Part shown: positions 44,441-53,772 of the stretch, piece by piece
How positions within the stretch are numbered: position 1 is the stretch's first letter
Layout: every line of letters begins with the position of its first letter
From: an uncultured Clostridium sp.
GTDB taxonomy: Bacteria; Bacillota; Clostridia; UBA1212; UBA1255
DNA: 64,000 nt
Direction of reading: 5' to 3'
NCBI GenBank assembly: GCA_900543695.1
Contig: UQSG01000001.1
Location: forward strand, 1 to 64,000
Made by a program: the position numbers and the translations under genes
Notes under the pieces: model-generated
What the model was told of the DNA's origin: nothing
What the model saw: the letters and a program-made list of their open reading frames with translations, nothing else
The model's database searches: none

Positions 44441-45197
44441 AGAGCTGTACGATAATTTTACCATAAATCGGACTCGTATAGACTCCAATTCCCGTTTTTG
44501 TAAAATCGCCGTTCGTGATATTTGCCTTATGACTGTCCGAATTCATCCACGCATAGAATGCGCCGTCAATGGTCTGATTCCCGGCAATATTTTCGGCCGC
44601 TGCGGTAAAAGCAAGTCCATATGCCTTCATCATCTCAAAGGGCGTTCCGTAGCTCGGTGACTGATGTGAGAAATAGTTGTTTGTTACCATGTCTCTTGCC
44701 TTATCGTAAGCCACCTTGCTGAGCTCCTCGCTGTATTCCAGCTTCGCAGAGCCTGCCTCCTGCCTTACGTTGTTGACCAGGCTCAGCAGACGCTGCGCAT
44801 CGTCGCTCACGTTTTCCAAATTGGAGACATCCTCCGATATGCTGGGAGCTTCTTCATCCGGAACCTTCGGATCGTTTTTGGAATCCTCAGAAACGGCCGT
44901 GATATAATTCCCATTTACAAAACCAACTTGTTTCGAATTGTAATCATATACCGCATACCACTCGCCCAGCTGGCCAAGAATCTTCACTGCCTGTGATTTT
45001 CCGATCGAAGCAAGCGCCGCAAAATCCGTTCCCGGACCGGATCGAAGATTCAAGCCGGACACGTTTACCGTAGCGTTGCCTGTTTTATAAGCAAACGTTT
45101 CCTGTCCGTCGTCCGACGCTCCCGCAGGAGCAGTAATCATTGCCACAATCATTGCAAATACGATCATGAGCGCACAGCATTTTGCTTTTTTATTCAT
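44430..45197 (-). CDS. Secreted SH3b + CAP/SCP-domain protein
   Basis: About 255 residues. A signal peptide (about 1-28, APAGA) precedes a bacterial SH3 domain (about 40-105, VSGLNLRSGPGTDFAAL ... GFVNGNYI). A linker and a C-terminal CAP domain (about 135-255) follow, with LLSLVNNVRQEAG, YFSHQSPSYGTP, AENIAG and MNSDSHKANI. YkwD/SpoIVB-like proteins with this architecture bind the cell wall; enzymatic activity is unproven. GGAGG precedes the ATG. Its end overlaps the regulator gene on the other strand, so the two transcripts would be antisense at their tails. Confidence 0.85.
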   Translation of the reverse strand: MNKKAKCCALMIVFAMIVAMITAPAGASDDGQETFAYKTGNATVNVSGLNLRSGPGTDFAALASIGKSQAVKILGQLGEWYAVYDYNSKQVGFVNGNYITAVSEDSKNDPKVPDEEAPSISEDVSNLENVSDDAQRLLSLVNNVRQEAGSAKLEYSEELSKVAYDKARDMVTNNYFSHQSPSYGTPFEMMKAYGLAFTAAAENIAGNQTIDGAFYAWMNSDSHKANITNGDFTKTGIGVYTSPIYGKIIVQLFMK

Positions 45198-45255
45198 AAC
45201 CGATAACCTCCATTCATTTTTATGGCAATGGATATTATTACCGATTCAAGAAATT

Positions 45256-46119
45256 TTATTCGTACGCCGGTACTGTCGTTACTGCCCGATCAGGAAAAAT
45301 GCGGGCAAGCTGCGCATCCATCTGCCGCGGGATAAGCGCGCATGCCCATAGCGCCTGATAGCGATAGCCATATTTACTGTTGACCGCATTGCTGCCATAT
45401 TTCCCATCTCCCAGGATGGGAAAGCCCAAAAAGGCCAGATGCGCGCGAATCTGATGCGTTCTGCCCGTAATAAGACTGATTTCGAGCGCAGAAGTATTGC
45501 TCTGGGAATCATATTTCACCGATTTGATTTCAGTAAGAATCTCTTTTGCATATTTTCGCGGCGCTGCGTAGATGTACACACGGTTTTTCGCCCGATCTTT
45601 AAAATGCCAGGCCTTTTGGATTCCAAGAAGGCTCGCGGCGTCTCCGAAAACGAGGCAGTGATAAATTTTCTCGCAGCGTCGCGTATTTAAAGCGTTTTTA
45701 ATCGTATCCGCATACTCCTTCTTTTTGGAAAGCACTACGATTCCGCCGGTGTTGCGGTCGATCCGGTGGCAAAGCATAAATTCCCCGCTCAAATCGCGGT
45801 TCAGTCTTTCAAGCAAAGAAAATTCATGATTTCTGTCCTCTGTCACGGGGATCCCCTGCTTTTTGTCCACAATCAGAAGATATTCGTTTTGATATAAAAT
45901 TTTGTATCCTTTTTCATCCTCCTGTTTAAAAGGAAGATAAGCCTCTATGATGTCCCCCTCCCGAACAACGGCATTTTCTGAAATCCGCTTTCCGTTGATT
46001 TTAACATCACGTTTTCGAAGCGCTTTGTAGAAGCTGTTTCTTTCTATTTTATAACGAGAGAGCAGCAGGCGCTCTACAGGTTTTCCGTCGTCGTTTTTTT
46101 GTGCAATATATCTGATCAT
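45256..46119 (-). CDS. RluA-family pseudouridine synthase
   Basis: About 287 residues. An S4-like RNA-binding start (about 1-75, VERLLLSRYKIERNSFYKALRKRDVKING in parts) leads to the catalytic domain with HRIDRNTGGIVVLSKKKE (catalytic Asp) and GRTHQIRAHLAFLGFPILGD. It isomerises uridines in rRNA or tRNA. The ATG at 46119 (MIRYIAQKNDDG) fits the family start but has no good Shine-Dalgarno. Upstream in-frame non-ATG starts back to 46218 would overlap the lipoprotein gene. A terminator hairpin abuts this ATG, an unusual arrangement. RluB/RsuA is excluded by motif order. Confidence 0.85.
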   Translation of the reverse strand: MIRYIAQKNDDGKPVERLLLSRYKIERNSFYKALRKRDVKINGKRISENAVVREGDIIEAYLPFKQEDEKGYKILYQNEYLLIVDKKQGIPVTEDRNHEFSLLERLNRDLSGEFMLCHRIDRNTGGIVVLSKKKEYADTIKNALNTRRCEKIYHCLVFGDAASLLGIQKAWHFKDRAKNRVYIYAAPRKYAKEILTEIKSVKYDSQSNTSALEISLITGRTHQIRAHLAFLGFPILGDGKYGSNAVNSKYGYRYQALWACALIPRQMDAQLARIFPDRAVTTVPAYE

Positions 46120-46159
46120 AAAAAACAGAAACGGCAGCCTTTCCTTCAGACCGCCGTTT
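46120..46159 (-). terminator. Terminator between lipoprotein and pseudouridine synthase genes
   Basis: AAACGGC pairs with GCCGTTT (arms at 46153-46159 and 46129-46135), extended by a G/T wobble and a G-C pair. The run CTGTTTTTT follows on the minus strand. Its T tract touches the synthase ATG (46117-46119). Confidence 0.6.
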
Positions 46160-46195
46160 TGCAGGTTCCTCCCGTTTGTTCCCGCAGAAGAGCTC

Positions 46196-46918
46196 TTATT
46201 TTTCCGTTTCCCAGCCAAGCATCCGGAAGTCGTTCAGCATGCTTTCCATGGTAGAATAATAAGTATCCCAGGAACCGCTTTCCGCCTCCAGCGTGATGAC
46301 GTAGAAGCCCTCTTTGCCGATTGTTACAAGCAGCATTCCCTTCCAGTCAACGCCGTCGACCGTAAAGGTATAGCCAAGCTTCTGGAACACGATTTTGTTA
46401 TAAGAAGCATTCGTCGATTCAATACTTTCCTGCGTATCCTCTATATCCTCTTCCCAGACAAACGCGTCTCTCGGAGTATGCTCTTCGCTGTCCAAAAACA
46501 AATTATTAAAGGAGAAGTTATATTCGTTCTTTCCCAAAAGACCGATCAAAATATCGCCCTGCGTAGCGCGCATGAACGTACCCTTCAGACTGTAAACGCT
46601 GTATTTCACTTTATCCGCATCACTCGAGGGCGAAAACTGCGCAACAAGGCCGCAGTCGTTGAACTGCGTAATGGGCGTCCCATCGGCATACTCCTCAATC
46701 GTTTTTAAATAATAGCTCTGCTCCAGATCTGCAGACACCGTCCAATCGTCAGGATAGCCCTGCTGGCAATAATAGCGCCCGTTCACATATTGATTGGTAT
46801 AATAAGGTTCCTCCCCATAGATGACCGTTTCCTCTTCCTTACATCCGGTAAAAGACAAAACCGAGAGAACCGCCAGACCGCCCAGCAAGCATCTTGTCAT
46901 AAAATTTTTAGAACGCAT
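46196..46918 (-). CDS. Putative lipoprotein of unknown function
   Basis: About 240 residues. The signal peptide ends in a lipobox LSFTGC (Cys near 26), so the mature protein is lipid-anchored outside the membrane. The rest is rich in Tyr, Asp and Glu with alternating beta-strand pattern. It contains DWTVSADLEQSYYLKTI, resembling small PsbP/MOG1-like lipoproteins that interact with membrane complexes, but this is weak. GGAGG is 6 nt before the ATG and the promoter lies at 46965-46993. I do not recognise a family with confidence. Confidence 0.75.
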   Translation of the reverse strand: MRSKNFMTRCLLGGLAVLSVLSFTGCKEEETVIYGEEPYYTNQYVNGRYYCQQGYPDDWTVSADLEQSYYLKTIEEYADGTPITQFNDCGLVAQFSPSSDADKVKYSVYSLKGTFMRATQGDILIGLLGKNEYNFSFNNLFLDSEEHTPRDAFVWEEDIEDTQESIESTNASYNKIVFQKLGYTFTVDGVDWKGMLLVTIGKEGFYVITLEAESGSWDTYYSTMESMLNDFRMLGWETEK

Positions 46919-46964
46919 AAAACCCCTCCGTTAATAGAATAATTATATATGTAGCTTTACAAGC

Positions 46965-46993
46965 AGTATAACAGAACGTGTTCATAAATACAA
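46965..46993 (-). promoter_or_regulatory. Sigma-A promoter of the lipoprotein gene
   Basis: TTGTAT (46988-46993), 17 bp, TATACT (46965-46970), 47 nt before the ATG. Confidence 0.65.
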
Positions 46994-47042
46994 CGAATCC
47001 TTCAGTAAAATAATTATGAAAGAATTGTAAATACTGGATTTT

Positions 47043-48698
47043 CTATGTTTTTTTCTTTTCAATAATATTGGTTATTAGCGGAATCACGTCTTTTTTCCGC
47101 GACATGATGCTGCCGTATGTGAAATCCCTGTTTTGCCCTGTTCCGTCAAGCTCTGCGCCGGCCTCCTCCGCAAGACCGCCGGAAAAATGCAGCGTTGTGC
47201 TTCCCGCGAGAAGATCAATAAACATGACCGCCAGCAGGTCATAGCCCTCCGTGTCCGCCAGCCGCTCCATATAGGCATATATGCTTTCTTTCAGGCAGGA
47301 TATGCCGGCCATTCCCATTACCGTGATCTGGCTGATTCCGATTGTATATCCCTGAACGGAAATCATTTTAAAATCCTGTAGAAACGCCTCCTCTGCCGAT
47401 TTGCCGAGAAGCGACGTGCCGGCTTTAAACATCATTTCCGAAAATTCATCGATATCGATCCCCGCTATATCTGCAAGACGCTCCGCCGTGCTTCGGTCAT
47501 AATCGGTTGCCGTTGGCGACTGAAACTTAAGCGTATCCGAAAGAATTGCCGCACACAGAATACCTGCCACAGCAGGCGTAGGCCGTCTGCCCTTCTCGGT
47601 ATACAGATTTGCTATAATCGTCGCCGTGCTGCCGACCGGTTCATTTTTAAACAGAATCGGACTTGCCGTCGTCAAATCTCCGACCTTATGATGGTCAATT
47701 ATTTCAAGGATCTCGGCCTCTTCAATTCCTTTTACTGTCTGCCCCTTTTCATTGTGGTCCAGCAGGATGACCTTTTTTTTCCTGTGTGAAATTAAATGGT
47801 AACGGGAAATAAATCCCAAAACCACGCCCGTCTTGTCAAGGACCGGGTAGCTCCGGTACCGGTTTTTCGTCATACTGTCGCGGATATCCTCAATGTAGTC
47901 GTCAATGCGGAATTTTACGATATTATTGTTTTTATCCGCCGTCATGATGGAACTGACCGGAATGCTTTGATTGATCAGCCTCACTGTAGTATATGTATCA
48001 TACGGCGTGCTTATGATCAGCGCGCCTAAATTTTCCGCTTTCTCTCGAATTTCCGCCTGCGGCTTAAAGCCGCAGGTGATAATGATTACGTTTGCTCCGA
48101 GCTCCAGCGCTTTTTCCTGCGAATCATCGCGGTTTCCGACGATCACGATGTCGCCGGGCTCAATATAATCGCCGTAGCCGTCAGGCATGCATGCGGCAAC
48201 AACGATTTTTCCCACGGAATTGTAATGATGCCGGCTTCCTGCCGTAAGCTCTCCATTGATTGTTTCCAGGATATTATCGAGCTTCGTTCCGCATGCAGAA
48301 ATGCTGGCGTAATCAAACGCATCCATATATTTATCCGTAATATTCGTAAGCGATACGAGCCCGAGAAGCTTCTGCGCGTCGTCTACGATCGGTAGCGTGC
48401 GGATATTGGACTTTTCCATAATATGCCAGGCAATCTTAATCGAAACATCCGGTGAAAGCTTATCCACGATATCCAGATCGAGGTCGCTGACCTGTCTGCG
48501 AACATTTGAAATCTTCTGCGGCACAGGAACCTTGAAGTAGTCCAGTACAAACCGCGTTTCATCATTAAGCTCCCCCAGACGGCAGGCCTCTGCCTGATAT
48601 CCGAGTTTTTTCTTCAGCTCCGCATATCCGATCGCAGAACAGATGGAATCCGTATCCGGATTTTTATGACCAAAAATATAAATCGTATCGCGGTCCAT
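47043..48698 (-). CDS. ppaC: Manganese inorganic pyrophosphatase with CBS and DRTGG domains
   Basis: About 551 residues, the long nucleotide-regulated form of the DHH-family pyrophosphatase. FGHKNPDTDSICSAIGYAE starts the DHH domain. A CBS motif, a DRTGG domain (about 115-250) and a second CBS motif are inserted before the DHH signature LEIIDHHKVGDLTT (near 335). The DHHA2 part ends the protein. It hydrolyses PPi with Mn2+; CBS inserts bind AMP/ADP (inhibitors) or ApnA (activators). GGGGAGG precedes the ATG. It lies 18 nt after rapZ, probably in the same transcript. Confidence 0.93.
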   Translation of the reverse strand: MDRDTIYIFGHKNPDTDSICSAIGYAELKKKLGYQAEACRLGELNDETRFVLDYFKVPVPQKISNVRRQVSDLDLDIVDKLSPDVSIKIAWHIMEKSNIRTLPIVDDAQKLLGLVSLTNITDKYMDAFDYASISACGTKLDNILETINGELTAGSRHHYNSVGKIVVAACMPDGYGDYIEPGDIVIVGNRDDSQEKALELGANVIIITCGFKPQAEIREKAENLGALIISTPYDTYTTVRLINQSIPVSSIMTADKNNNIVKFRIDDYIEDIRDSMTKNRYRSYPVLDKTGVVLGFISRYHLISHRKKKVILLDHNEKGQTVKGIEEAEILEIIDHHKVGDLTTASPILFKNEPVGSTATIIANLYTEKGRRPTPAVAGILCAAILSDTLKFQSPTATDYDRSTAERLADIAGIDIDEFSEMMFKAGTSLLGKSAEEAFLQDFKMISVQGYTIGISQITVMGMAGISCLKESIYAYMERLADTEGYDLLAVMFIDLLAGSTTLHFSGGLAEEAGAELDGTGQNRDFTYGSIMSRKKDVIPLITNIIEKKKT

Positions 48699-48716
48699 CG
48701 GTATTTCCTCCCCTGC

Positions 48717-49571
48717 TTATTTTAGAATATCCCGGTGTTCTGTAAATACGGAATACCCCAGCGTCTGAACAGCCGACGCAAGCGCATTTGTAATCGCGAC
48801 GCTTCTGTGCTTTCCCCCTGTGCAGCCGATTCCAATTTCTAAAATTTCTTTTCCCTCCGAACGGTAAAGAGGAAGCAAAAAGGCGAGCAAATCTTCCAGC
48901 TTCTGCAAAAACTCCGGGCAGTTTTCTGAATGAAGCACATAGCTTCGGACAGCTTCGTCGTTACCGGTCAAATTTTTCAGTTCCGCTACATAATACGGGT
49001 TGTCCAGGAAACGCACGTCGAAAATCAGATCGCACGTTTGCGGCAGACCGTGCTTGTAGCCGAAGGAAAGAATGTTGACTTTGATTGCGTGTTCGGCCTC
49101 CGCTGTACCGAATAACTTAACAATATTCTTTTTGAGTTCCCACACGGAATATGCGCTCGTATCGATAATGACGTCAGAGAGCTCCTTCAAATGCGCAAGC
49201 TTTCTCCGTTCCTCTTCGATCGCATTCAAATTATTCCCGTCCTCCGCAAGCGGATGAAGGCGCTTGTTTTCTTTATAACGGTTCAGAATTACGGAATCGC
49301 TGCAGTCTATAAAAACGATCCGGATCTGCTCTCCGATCGCTTTCATATCGTCGATAAAATTATAAAGATCGGAAAAATCGTTTCCGCTCCGCACATCTGT
49401 AACAAGCGCCGTCTTTTTGCTTGTAAATTCGCTGCGCCGGTACATTTCTCCGAATTTCGGGAAAAGCTTCAGAGGCATGTTATCAATGCAGAAATAACCG
49501 ATATCCTCCAAAAATTTCGTCGCCTGTGTTTTTCCGGCTCCCGACATCCCGGTCAGTATCAAAAAACCCAT
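48717..49571 (-). CDS. rapZ: RNase adapter / nucleotide-binding protein RapZ (YvcJ)
   Basis: About 284 residues. Walker A ILTGMSGAGKTQATKFLEDIGYFCIDN at the N-terminus (in parts), Walker B-like ALVTDVRSG, and the C-terminal hallmark GIGIGCTGGKHRSVAITN are diagnostic. In proteobacteria it controls GlmZ decay; in Bacillota it hydrolyses nucleotides and influences cell-wall precursor balance. Starting 5 nt after murB and preceded by hprK, it completes the conserved hprK-murB-rapZ group. The whiA gene that normally follows is absent here; the pyrophosphatase gene takes that position. Confidence 0.95.
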   Translation of the reverse strand: MGFLILTGMSGAGKTQATKFLEDIGYFCIDNMPLKLFPKFGEMYRRSEFTSKKTALVTDVRSGNDFSDLYNFIDDMKAIGEQIRIVFIDCSDSVILNRYKENKRLHPLAEDGNNLNAIEEERRKLAHLKELSDVIIDTSAYSVWELKKNIVKLFGTAEAEHAIKVNILSFGYKHGLPQTCDLIFDVRFLDNPYYVAELKNLTGNDEAVRSYVLHSENCPEFLQKLEDLLAFLLPLYRSEGKEILEIGIGCTGGKHRSVAITNALASAVQTLGYSVFTEHRDILK

Positions 49572-49576
49572 GCAGT

Positions 49577-50491
49577 TTATCCCTCGATAATTTTGATCTC
49601 CGGCTCCAGCATTACTCCCTTTTGCTCAAAAACCGTTTTCCGAATATATTCTATCACATGAAGCACATCCTCACAAGTCGCGCCGCCGGTATTGACAATA
49701 AAGCCGCAGTGCTTTTCAGAGACGCGGGCGCCGCCGCAGGCGTATCCTCTAAGGCCGCATTCTTCGATCAGCTTTCCCGCATAAAACCCCTGCGGTCTCT
49801 TGAAGACGCTGCCGGCGCTTGGATATTCGAGCGGCTGCTTTGCCAGTCGCCGTGCGTTTAATTCTTTCATTTTCATTAAAATTTCCGCTTTGTCGCGCCG
49901 CCGGAGACGGAAATCGGCGCTCAGTATTACGCCGTGATCCTCCTGATAAGAAGAGCTTCGGTAAGCAAATGCATGAGCCGCTCCGGTTTTCACTGCGACA
50001 GAAAGACGCTGCGCATCGATATAGGTGCTTTTAAAAACAAGCTGCGATATTTCACCGTCATATGCGCCCGCATTCATCAAAACTGCGCCGCCGACGCTTC
50101 CGGGGATTCCTGCGGCGAATTCCAGTCCGCCGAGGCCAGCCTCGCAAGCCGTATTGGCCAAACGACGCAGCAGCGTTCCGGCTCTTGCGTGTAATGTCAC
50201 GGTTTCGTCCGCTTCCTCATGAAGCGTGATGCCGGAAAATTCAGCGCCGAGCTTGATGACAATCCCCCGGAAGCCTCGGTCCGGAAACAAAATGTTGCTT
50301 CCATTTCCGATGATAACCGATCGCAATCCGGCGCTTCGGATATAAGCCAGGAGCGCCAGGAGCTGCGTATCCTCGCGGGGAGCAGCCAGAACGTCCGCAG
50401 GTCCGCCGATGCGAAAGGTGGTATGCTTCTGCAAAGGCTCATCAAAGGAAAACGAATCCCGAGGGAGGATTTTTTCAAGCTCCGCATACAT
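49577..50491 (-). CDS. murB: UDP-N-acetylenolpyruvoylglucosamine reductase MurB
   Basis: About 304 residues, type II MurB. FAD-binding TTFRIGGPADVLAAP near residue 28 and IGNGSNILFPD, then GIPGSVGGAVLMNAGAYDGEI (in parts), YRSSSYQ, PSAGSVFKRP (catalytic Ser) and a late Glu near 290. It reduces UDP-GlcNAc-enolpyruvate to UDP-MurNAc with NADPH, the second committed step of peptidoglycan synthesis. The ATG at 50491 is preferred; a TTG at 50518 overlapping the hprK stop is possible. GGAAGGA lies about 11 nt upstream. Confidence 0.95.
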   Translation of the reverse strand: MYAELEKILPRDSFSFDEPLQKHTTFRIGGPADVLAAPREDTQLLALLAYIRSAGLRSVIIGNGSNILFPDRGFRGIVIKLGAEFSGITLHEEADETVTLHARAGTLLRRLANTACEAGLGGLEFAAGIPGSVGGAVLMNAGAYDGEISQLVFKSTYIDAQRLSVAVKTGAAHAFAYRSSSYQEDHGVILSADFRLRRRDKAEILMKMKELNARRLAKQPLEYPSAGSVFKRPQGFYAGKLIEECGLRGYACGGARVSEKHCGFIVNTGGATCEDVLHVIEYIRKTVFEQKGVMLEPEIKIIEG

Positions 50492-50514
50492 AAGACCGAA
50501 CCGTCCTTCCGCTG

Positions 50515-51480
50515 TCAATAAAACAGATCGCCATTAAAGCTCCCGCCCCGCGGGACGCCCTTATTTTCAAAAACGCGCCTGTTTAATTCTTTTGCCGCGT
50601 TGTATCCCATCATTTTCTGACGATTGTTCATCGCAGCTACTTCAATGATAATCGCCAGATTTCGTCCCGGCATTACCGGAATCTTGACGGAGGGAATTCG
50701 GATTCCGAGAATTTCGGTATAATGATCCTCGATCCCCACCCGATCATACTCTTTTCCGTCTACCCAGCGCTCGAGATCTACCACCAGCTGAATATTTTCT
50801 GTCATTTTCACGGCGCCTACACCGTAAAGCCGCTTCACGTCCAGGAACCCGATTCCCCGAATTTCCAGCATGTGACGAATAATCTCCGGCGCCGAGCCAA
50901 CCAGCGTTTTATTGGAAACGCGGCGAATTTCAACAATATCGTCCGCTACAAGACGGTGTCCCCGTTTGACAAGCTCCAGAGCAGTCTCGCTTTTTCCGAC
51001 GCCGCTGTTGCCCGTGATCAAAACACCTTCGCCGTAAACCTCAATAAAGCAGGCGTGTTTTGTTGTCCGCGGCGCCAGCTGTACGCAAAGATAGCGGTTC
51101 AGCTCGCTGTGAAAGGCTGTCGTCGTTTCCTCCGTACGCAGGATGGGGATGTTATATTTAACGGCAAGCTCCAGCATGTTTTCGCAGGGAGCAAGCTTTC
51201 TGGCTATAATCATGCAGGGAAACCCAATCTGAAACAGAAGCTCCATCCTGCGAATCCGTTCTTCTGCGGAAAGCGCATACAGGTACTGCATCTCGACGTT
51301 TCCGAGAAGCTGGATGCGGTCGTTTGCAAAATTATCGGCATAACCGGCCAGCTCCAGGCCGGGCCGGTTGATATCCGGACCGTCCAGAAAAATATGATCG
51401 ATCTGATCCTCGCAGCAAAGGACTTCAAGCCCCTCATCCTTTACGATTTTTGAAAGACAAACATTGTATTTTTCCTCCAT
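50515..51480 (-). CDS. hprK: HPr kinase/phosphorylase
   Basis: About 321 residues. N-terminal DUF-type domain (about 1-130), then P-loop GVLITGNSGVGKSETALELV near residue 155. ADDIVEI and the signature EIRGIGFLDVKRLYGVGAV follow. It phosphorylates HPr at Ser46 when fructose-1,6-bisphosphate is high, giving carbon catabolite repression through CcpA. It is typical of low-GC Gram-positives. GGAGG precedes the ATG. It follows the response regulator by 23 nt. Confidence 0.96.
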   Translation of the reverse strand: MEEKYNVCLSKIVKDEGLEVLCCEDQIDHIFLDGPDINRPGLELAGYADNFANDRIQLLGNVEMQYLYALSAEERIRRMELLFQIGFPCMIIARKLAPCENMLELAVKYNIPILRTEETTTAFHSELNRYLCVQLAPRTTKHACFIEVYGEGVLITGNSGVGKSETALELVKRGHRLVADDIVEIRRVSNKTLVGSAPEIIRHMLEIRGIGFLDVKRLYGVGAVKMTENIQLVVDLERWVDGKEYDRVGIEDHYTEILGIRIPSVKIPVMPGRNLAIIIEVAAMNNRQKMMGYNAAKELNRRVFENKGVPRGGSFNGDLFY

Positions 51481-51503
51481 ACGGATCGCCTCCGGTTTAA
51501 AAT

Positions 51504-52214
51504 TTATAATTGCTTAAAGCGGTAGCCCGCGCCCCACACCGTCTCAATATACTGCGGTTTCGACATGTCTTTTTCGATTTTTTCCCGCAGTTTATTAATA
51601 TGTACCGTTACCGTAGAAGTTTCGCCGAACGAATCTACGCCCCAGATCCGGTCGAACAGCTGGTCTCTGCTGAAAACCACATTCGGATTGGAGGCCAGGA
51701 ACACCAGAAGATCAAACTCTTTATTCGAAAGCATAATCTCCTTCCCATCCACATATACGCGCCGGGCCGGTTTTTCGATTCTGAGACCGCCCGTTTCTAT
51801 AATATCGTTTTTGTCTGCCGTTCCCTCGCCGCTCTTCGAAACAAGCCGTTCATAGCGGTTAATATGCGCCGTTACCCGGGCCACCAGCTCGCTCGGGCTG
51901 AACGGTTTCACGATATAGTCGTCCGCTCCCAGACCAAGACCGCGTATTTTGTCGATTTCCTCTTTCTTGGCTGTAGCGATGATCAGCGGCACGTCCTTTT
52001 CCTTCCGGATCCTTCTGCAGATTTCAAAGCCGTCCATGCCGGGCAGCATGATATCCACGATAACGCAGGCAAAGTTTTCTTCCAGCGCAGACTTCAGCCC
52101 GTCAGGCCCGTTCAGCTCCGTCCTTGTCTCATAGCCGTTTGCCTCTAAGTAATCGCGTTCCAGGGCTGAAATATTTTCATCATCCTCTATGATCAGAATC
52201 TTCTTTTTCTCCAT
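51504..52214 (-). CDS. OmpR-family response regulator
   Basis: About 236 residues. Receiver domain with IEDDEN and phosphoacceptor Asp in VIVDIMLPGMDGFE, switch Thr in IIATAK, Lys in DDYIVKPFSP. Winged helix at about 140-236 ends WGAGYRFKQL. I chose the ATG at 52214, with AAAGGA 9 nt upstream; an earlier in-frame ATG (52232) is less likely. It overlaps the sensor kinase gene by 35 nt. KdpE/RegX-like proteins are the closest match by pattern. The controlled genes are unknown. Confidence 0.92.
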   Translation of the reverse strand: MEKKKILIIEDDENISALERDYLEANGYETRTELNGPDGLKSALEENFACVIVDIMLPGMDGFEICRRIRKEKDVPLIIATAKKEEIDKIRGLGLGADDYIVKPFSPSELVARVTAHINRYERLVSKSGEGTADKNDIIETGGLRIEKPARRVYVDGKEIMLSNKEFDLLVFLASNPNVVFSRDQLFDRIWGVDSFGETSTVTVHINKLREKIEKDMSKPQYIETVWGAGYRFKQL

Positions 52215-53751
52215 TTTCGTCTTTCCTTTCATCTATGATTTGTTCCTCCACGGGAAGAGCGATGTATATTGTCAGTCCCTCTCCGATATTGCTCTCTGCC
52301 CAGATTCGCCCCCCATGGCTCGTCACAATCTGTTTTGCGATCGAAAGCCCCAGCCCGCTTCCTTTTACAGGGTTCGTGCGGGCGGGATCATTTCGATAGA
52401 AGGAATCGAATATTTTTCCCGTCAGGCTGGAATCGATCCCCTCTCCGTCATCCTTCAGCGCGATCAGCACTTCCCCATTGTCTTCCGTAATGGCAACGTA
52501 AAAGCTGCCAATTTCGTTTTTCTTGTATTTTGCACTGTTATCCGCAATATTGATCAATACACGCGCGAACTGCCCGCGATCCAGCATCACATACACAGGA
52601 TTTGGGCAGAGATTTGCATAGGCAAGACACATTTTTTTCTTTTCCAAAGAAAATTTAAGCTCCTCACAACATTGCGAGATATAATTTCCAATTTCTACAT
52701 GTTCGAAATTGAACGGAACTTTATCAAGGTCCAGCTTGGAAAACAGGAACAGATCGTCCACCAGACGGTCCATTTCTTCCGCCGTATTATAGATCGTCGT
52801 CAGATATTTCTGCCGTTTTTCCGGAGAATCTGCGATTCCATCGATCAATCCTGAAACGTAGCCCTTAATGGAGGTCAGCGGCGTGCGCAGATCGTGTGAG
52901 ATCCCCGCGATCATTTCCTTTCGGTCCTCCTCATAGGCTTTCTGTTTTTCATTCGATTCTACGAGCTTTTCCCGCATCTGCTCGAATTTCTGCAATACGT
53001 CCGTAATTTCGTCATCGCCCGTATAGCTGATTTCAAAATCAAGATTTCCTTCGCTGATTTTCTGAGCCGCTTCTTTTAATTTATTCAGGGGGCTCATAAT
53101 GCTGTTCGAAAGCGCGACAATCAAAACAAAATTAATAATAATAATGACAATAGAGCCCAGAATGGTAATTGAGCGGACCGCATCATTGATATTTTGCGCG
53201 GCATCGCGCCAGTAGCGGCTGTTCTCATTGCGGAATTCCATCGTCCCCATATGATCGTTGTACAGAAGCACCTCCGCTTCCCCGTCCGTATCATTCAAAT
53301 TCATGTTTGCGTAATACAGAAAGCTGTCGGAGTCTGAGTACAGAATTGTTTTTTTATTCTGAGCCAGCGTGTCGTTGAGTAAGATCGCACCTGCATAAAT
53401 TTCATTTGCAGTCTCTCCGCCGTTCAGATAAACCGGCGCTCCGCTGACCAGAATATACGCTTTGGAAGCTGTTTTCGTAATATACTCGTCAATTCTGGCA
53501 TAATCCTCATGCTCCTGGATCTGATACGGGGCCTCCGCCGCCATGTCAATCATCCCGTCAAATAAAATCTGCAGCTCATATACCGAAATCGAATCCTCAT
53601 GATAATCGGGAATTTCCAGGCTGCTAACATCATTTCTGATATACGTCATCAGAAAAATCCGCATGATGTAAAAAGACAGCACCATAACAAGCGCAAGCAA
53701 AAAAAGCAGCATGATCACATTTGAGAATAGAATTCTTTTTTTTACGCTCAT
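52180..53751 (-). CDS. Membrane sensor histidine kinase
   Basis: About 523 residues. Helix 1 (about 10-33), an extracellular sensor region of about 150 residues and helix 2 (about 192-213) precede a HAMP domain. The HisKA motif AGISHDLRTPLTSIKGYV (His near 289) and HATPase boxes NIADNSAKY, DDGEGID and GSGLGLSIAKQI follow. The gene overlaps its cognate response regulator. AAAAGGA lies upstream of the ATG. Stimulus unknown; position upstream of hprK-murB suggests an envelope or metabolic cue, but that is only inference. Confidence 0.92.
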   Translation of the reverse strand: MSVKKRILFSNVIMLLFLLALVMVLSFYIMRIFLMTYIRNDVSSLEIPDYHEDSISVYELQILFDGMIDMAAEAPYQIQEHEDYARIDEYITKTASKAYILVSGAPVYLNGGETANEIYAGAILLNDTLAQNKKTILYSDSDSFLYYANMNLNDTDGEAEVLLYNDHMGTMEFRNENSRYWRDAAQNINDAVRSITILGSIVIIIINFVLIVALSNSIMSPLNKLKEAAQKISEGNLDFEISYTGDDEITDVLQKFEQMREKLVESNEKQKAYEEDRKEMIAGISHDLRTPLTSIKGYVSGLIDGIADSPEKRQKYLTTIYNTAEEMDRLVDDLFLFSKLDLDKVPFNFEHVEIGNYISQCCEELKFSLEKKKMCLAYANLCPNPVYVMLDRGQFARVLINIADNSAKYKKNEIGSFYVAITEDNGEVLIALKDDGEGIDSSLTGKIFDSFYRNDPARTNPVKGSGLGLSIAKQIVTSHGGRIWAESNIGEGLTIYIALPVEEQIIDERKDENGEKEDSDHRG

Positions 53752-53772
53752 ATCAGAATTTTCCTTTTCTGC

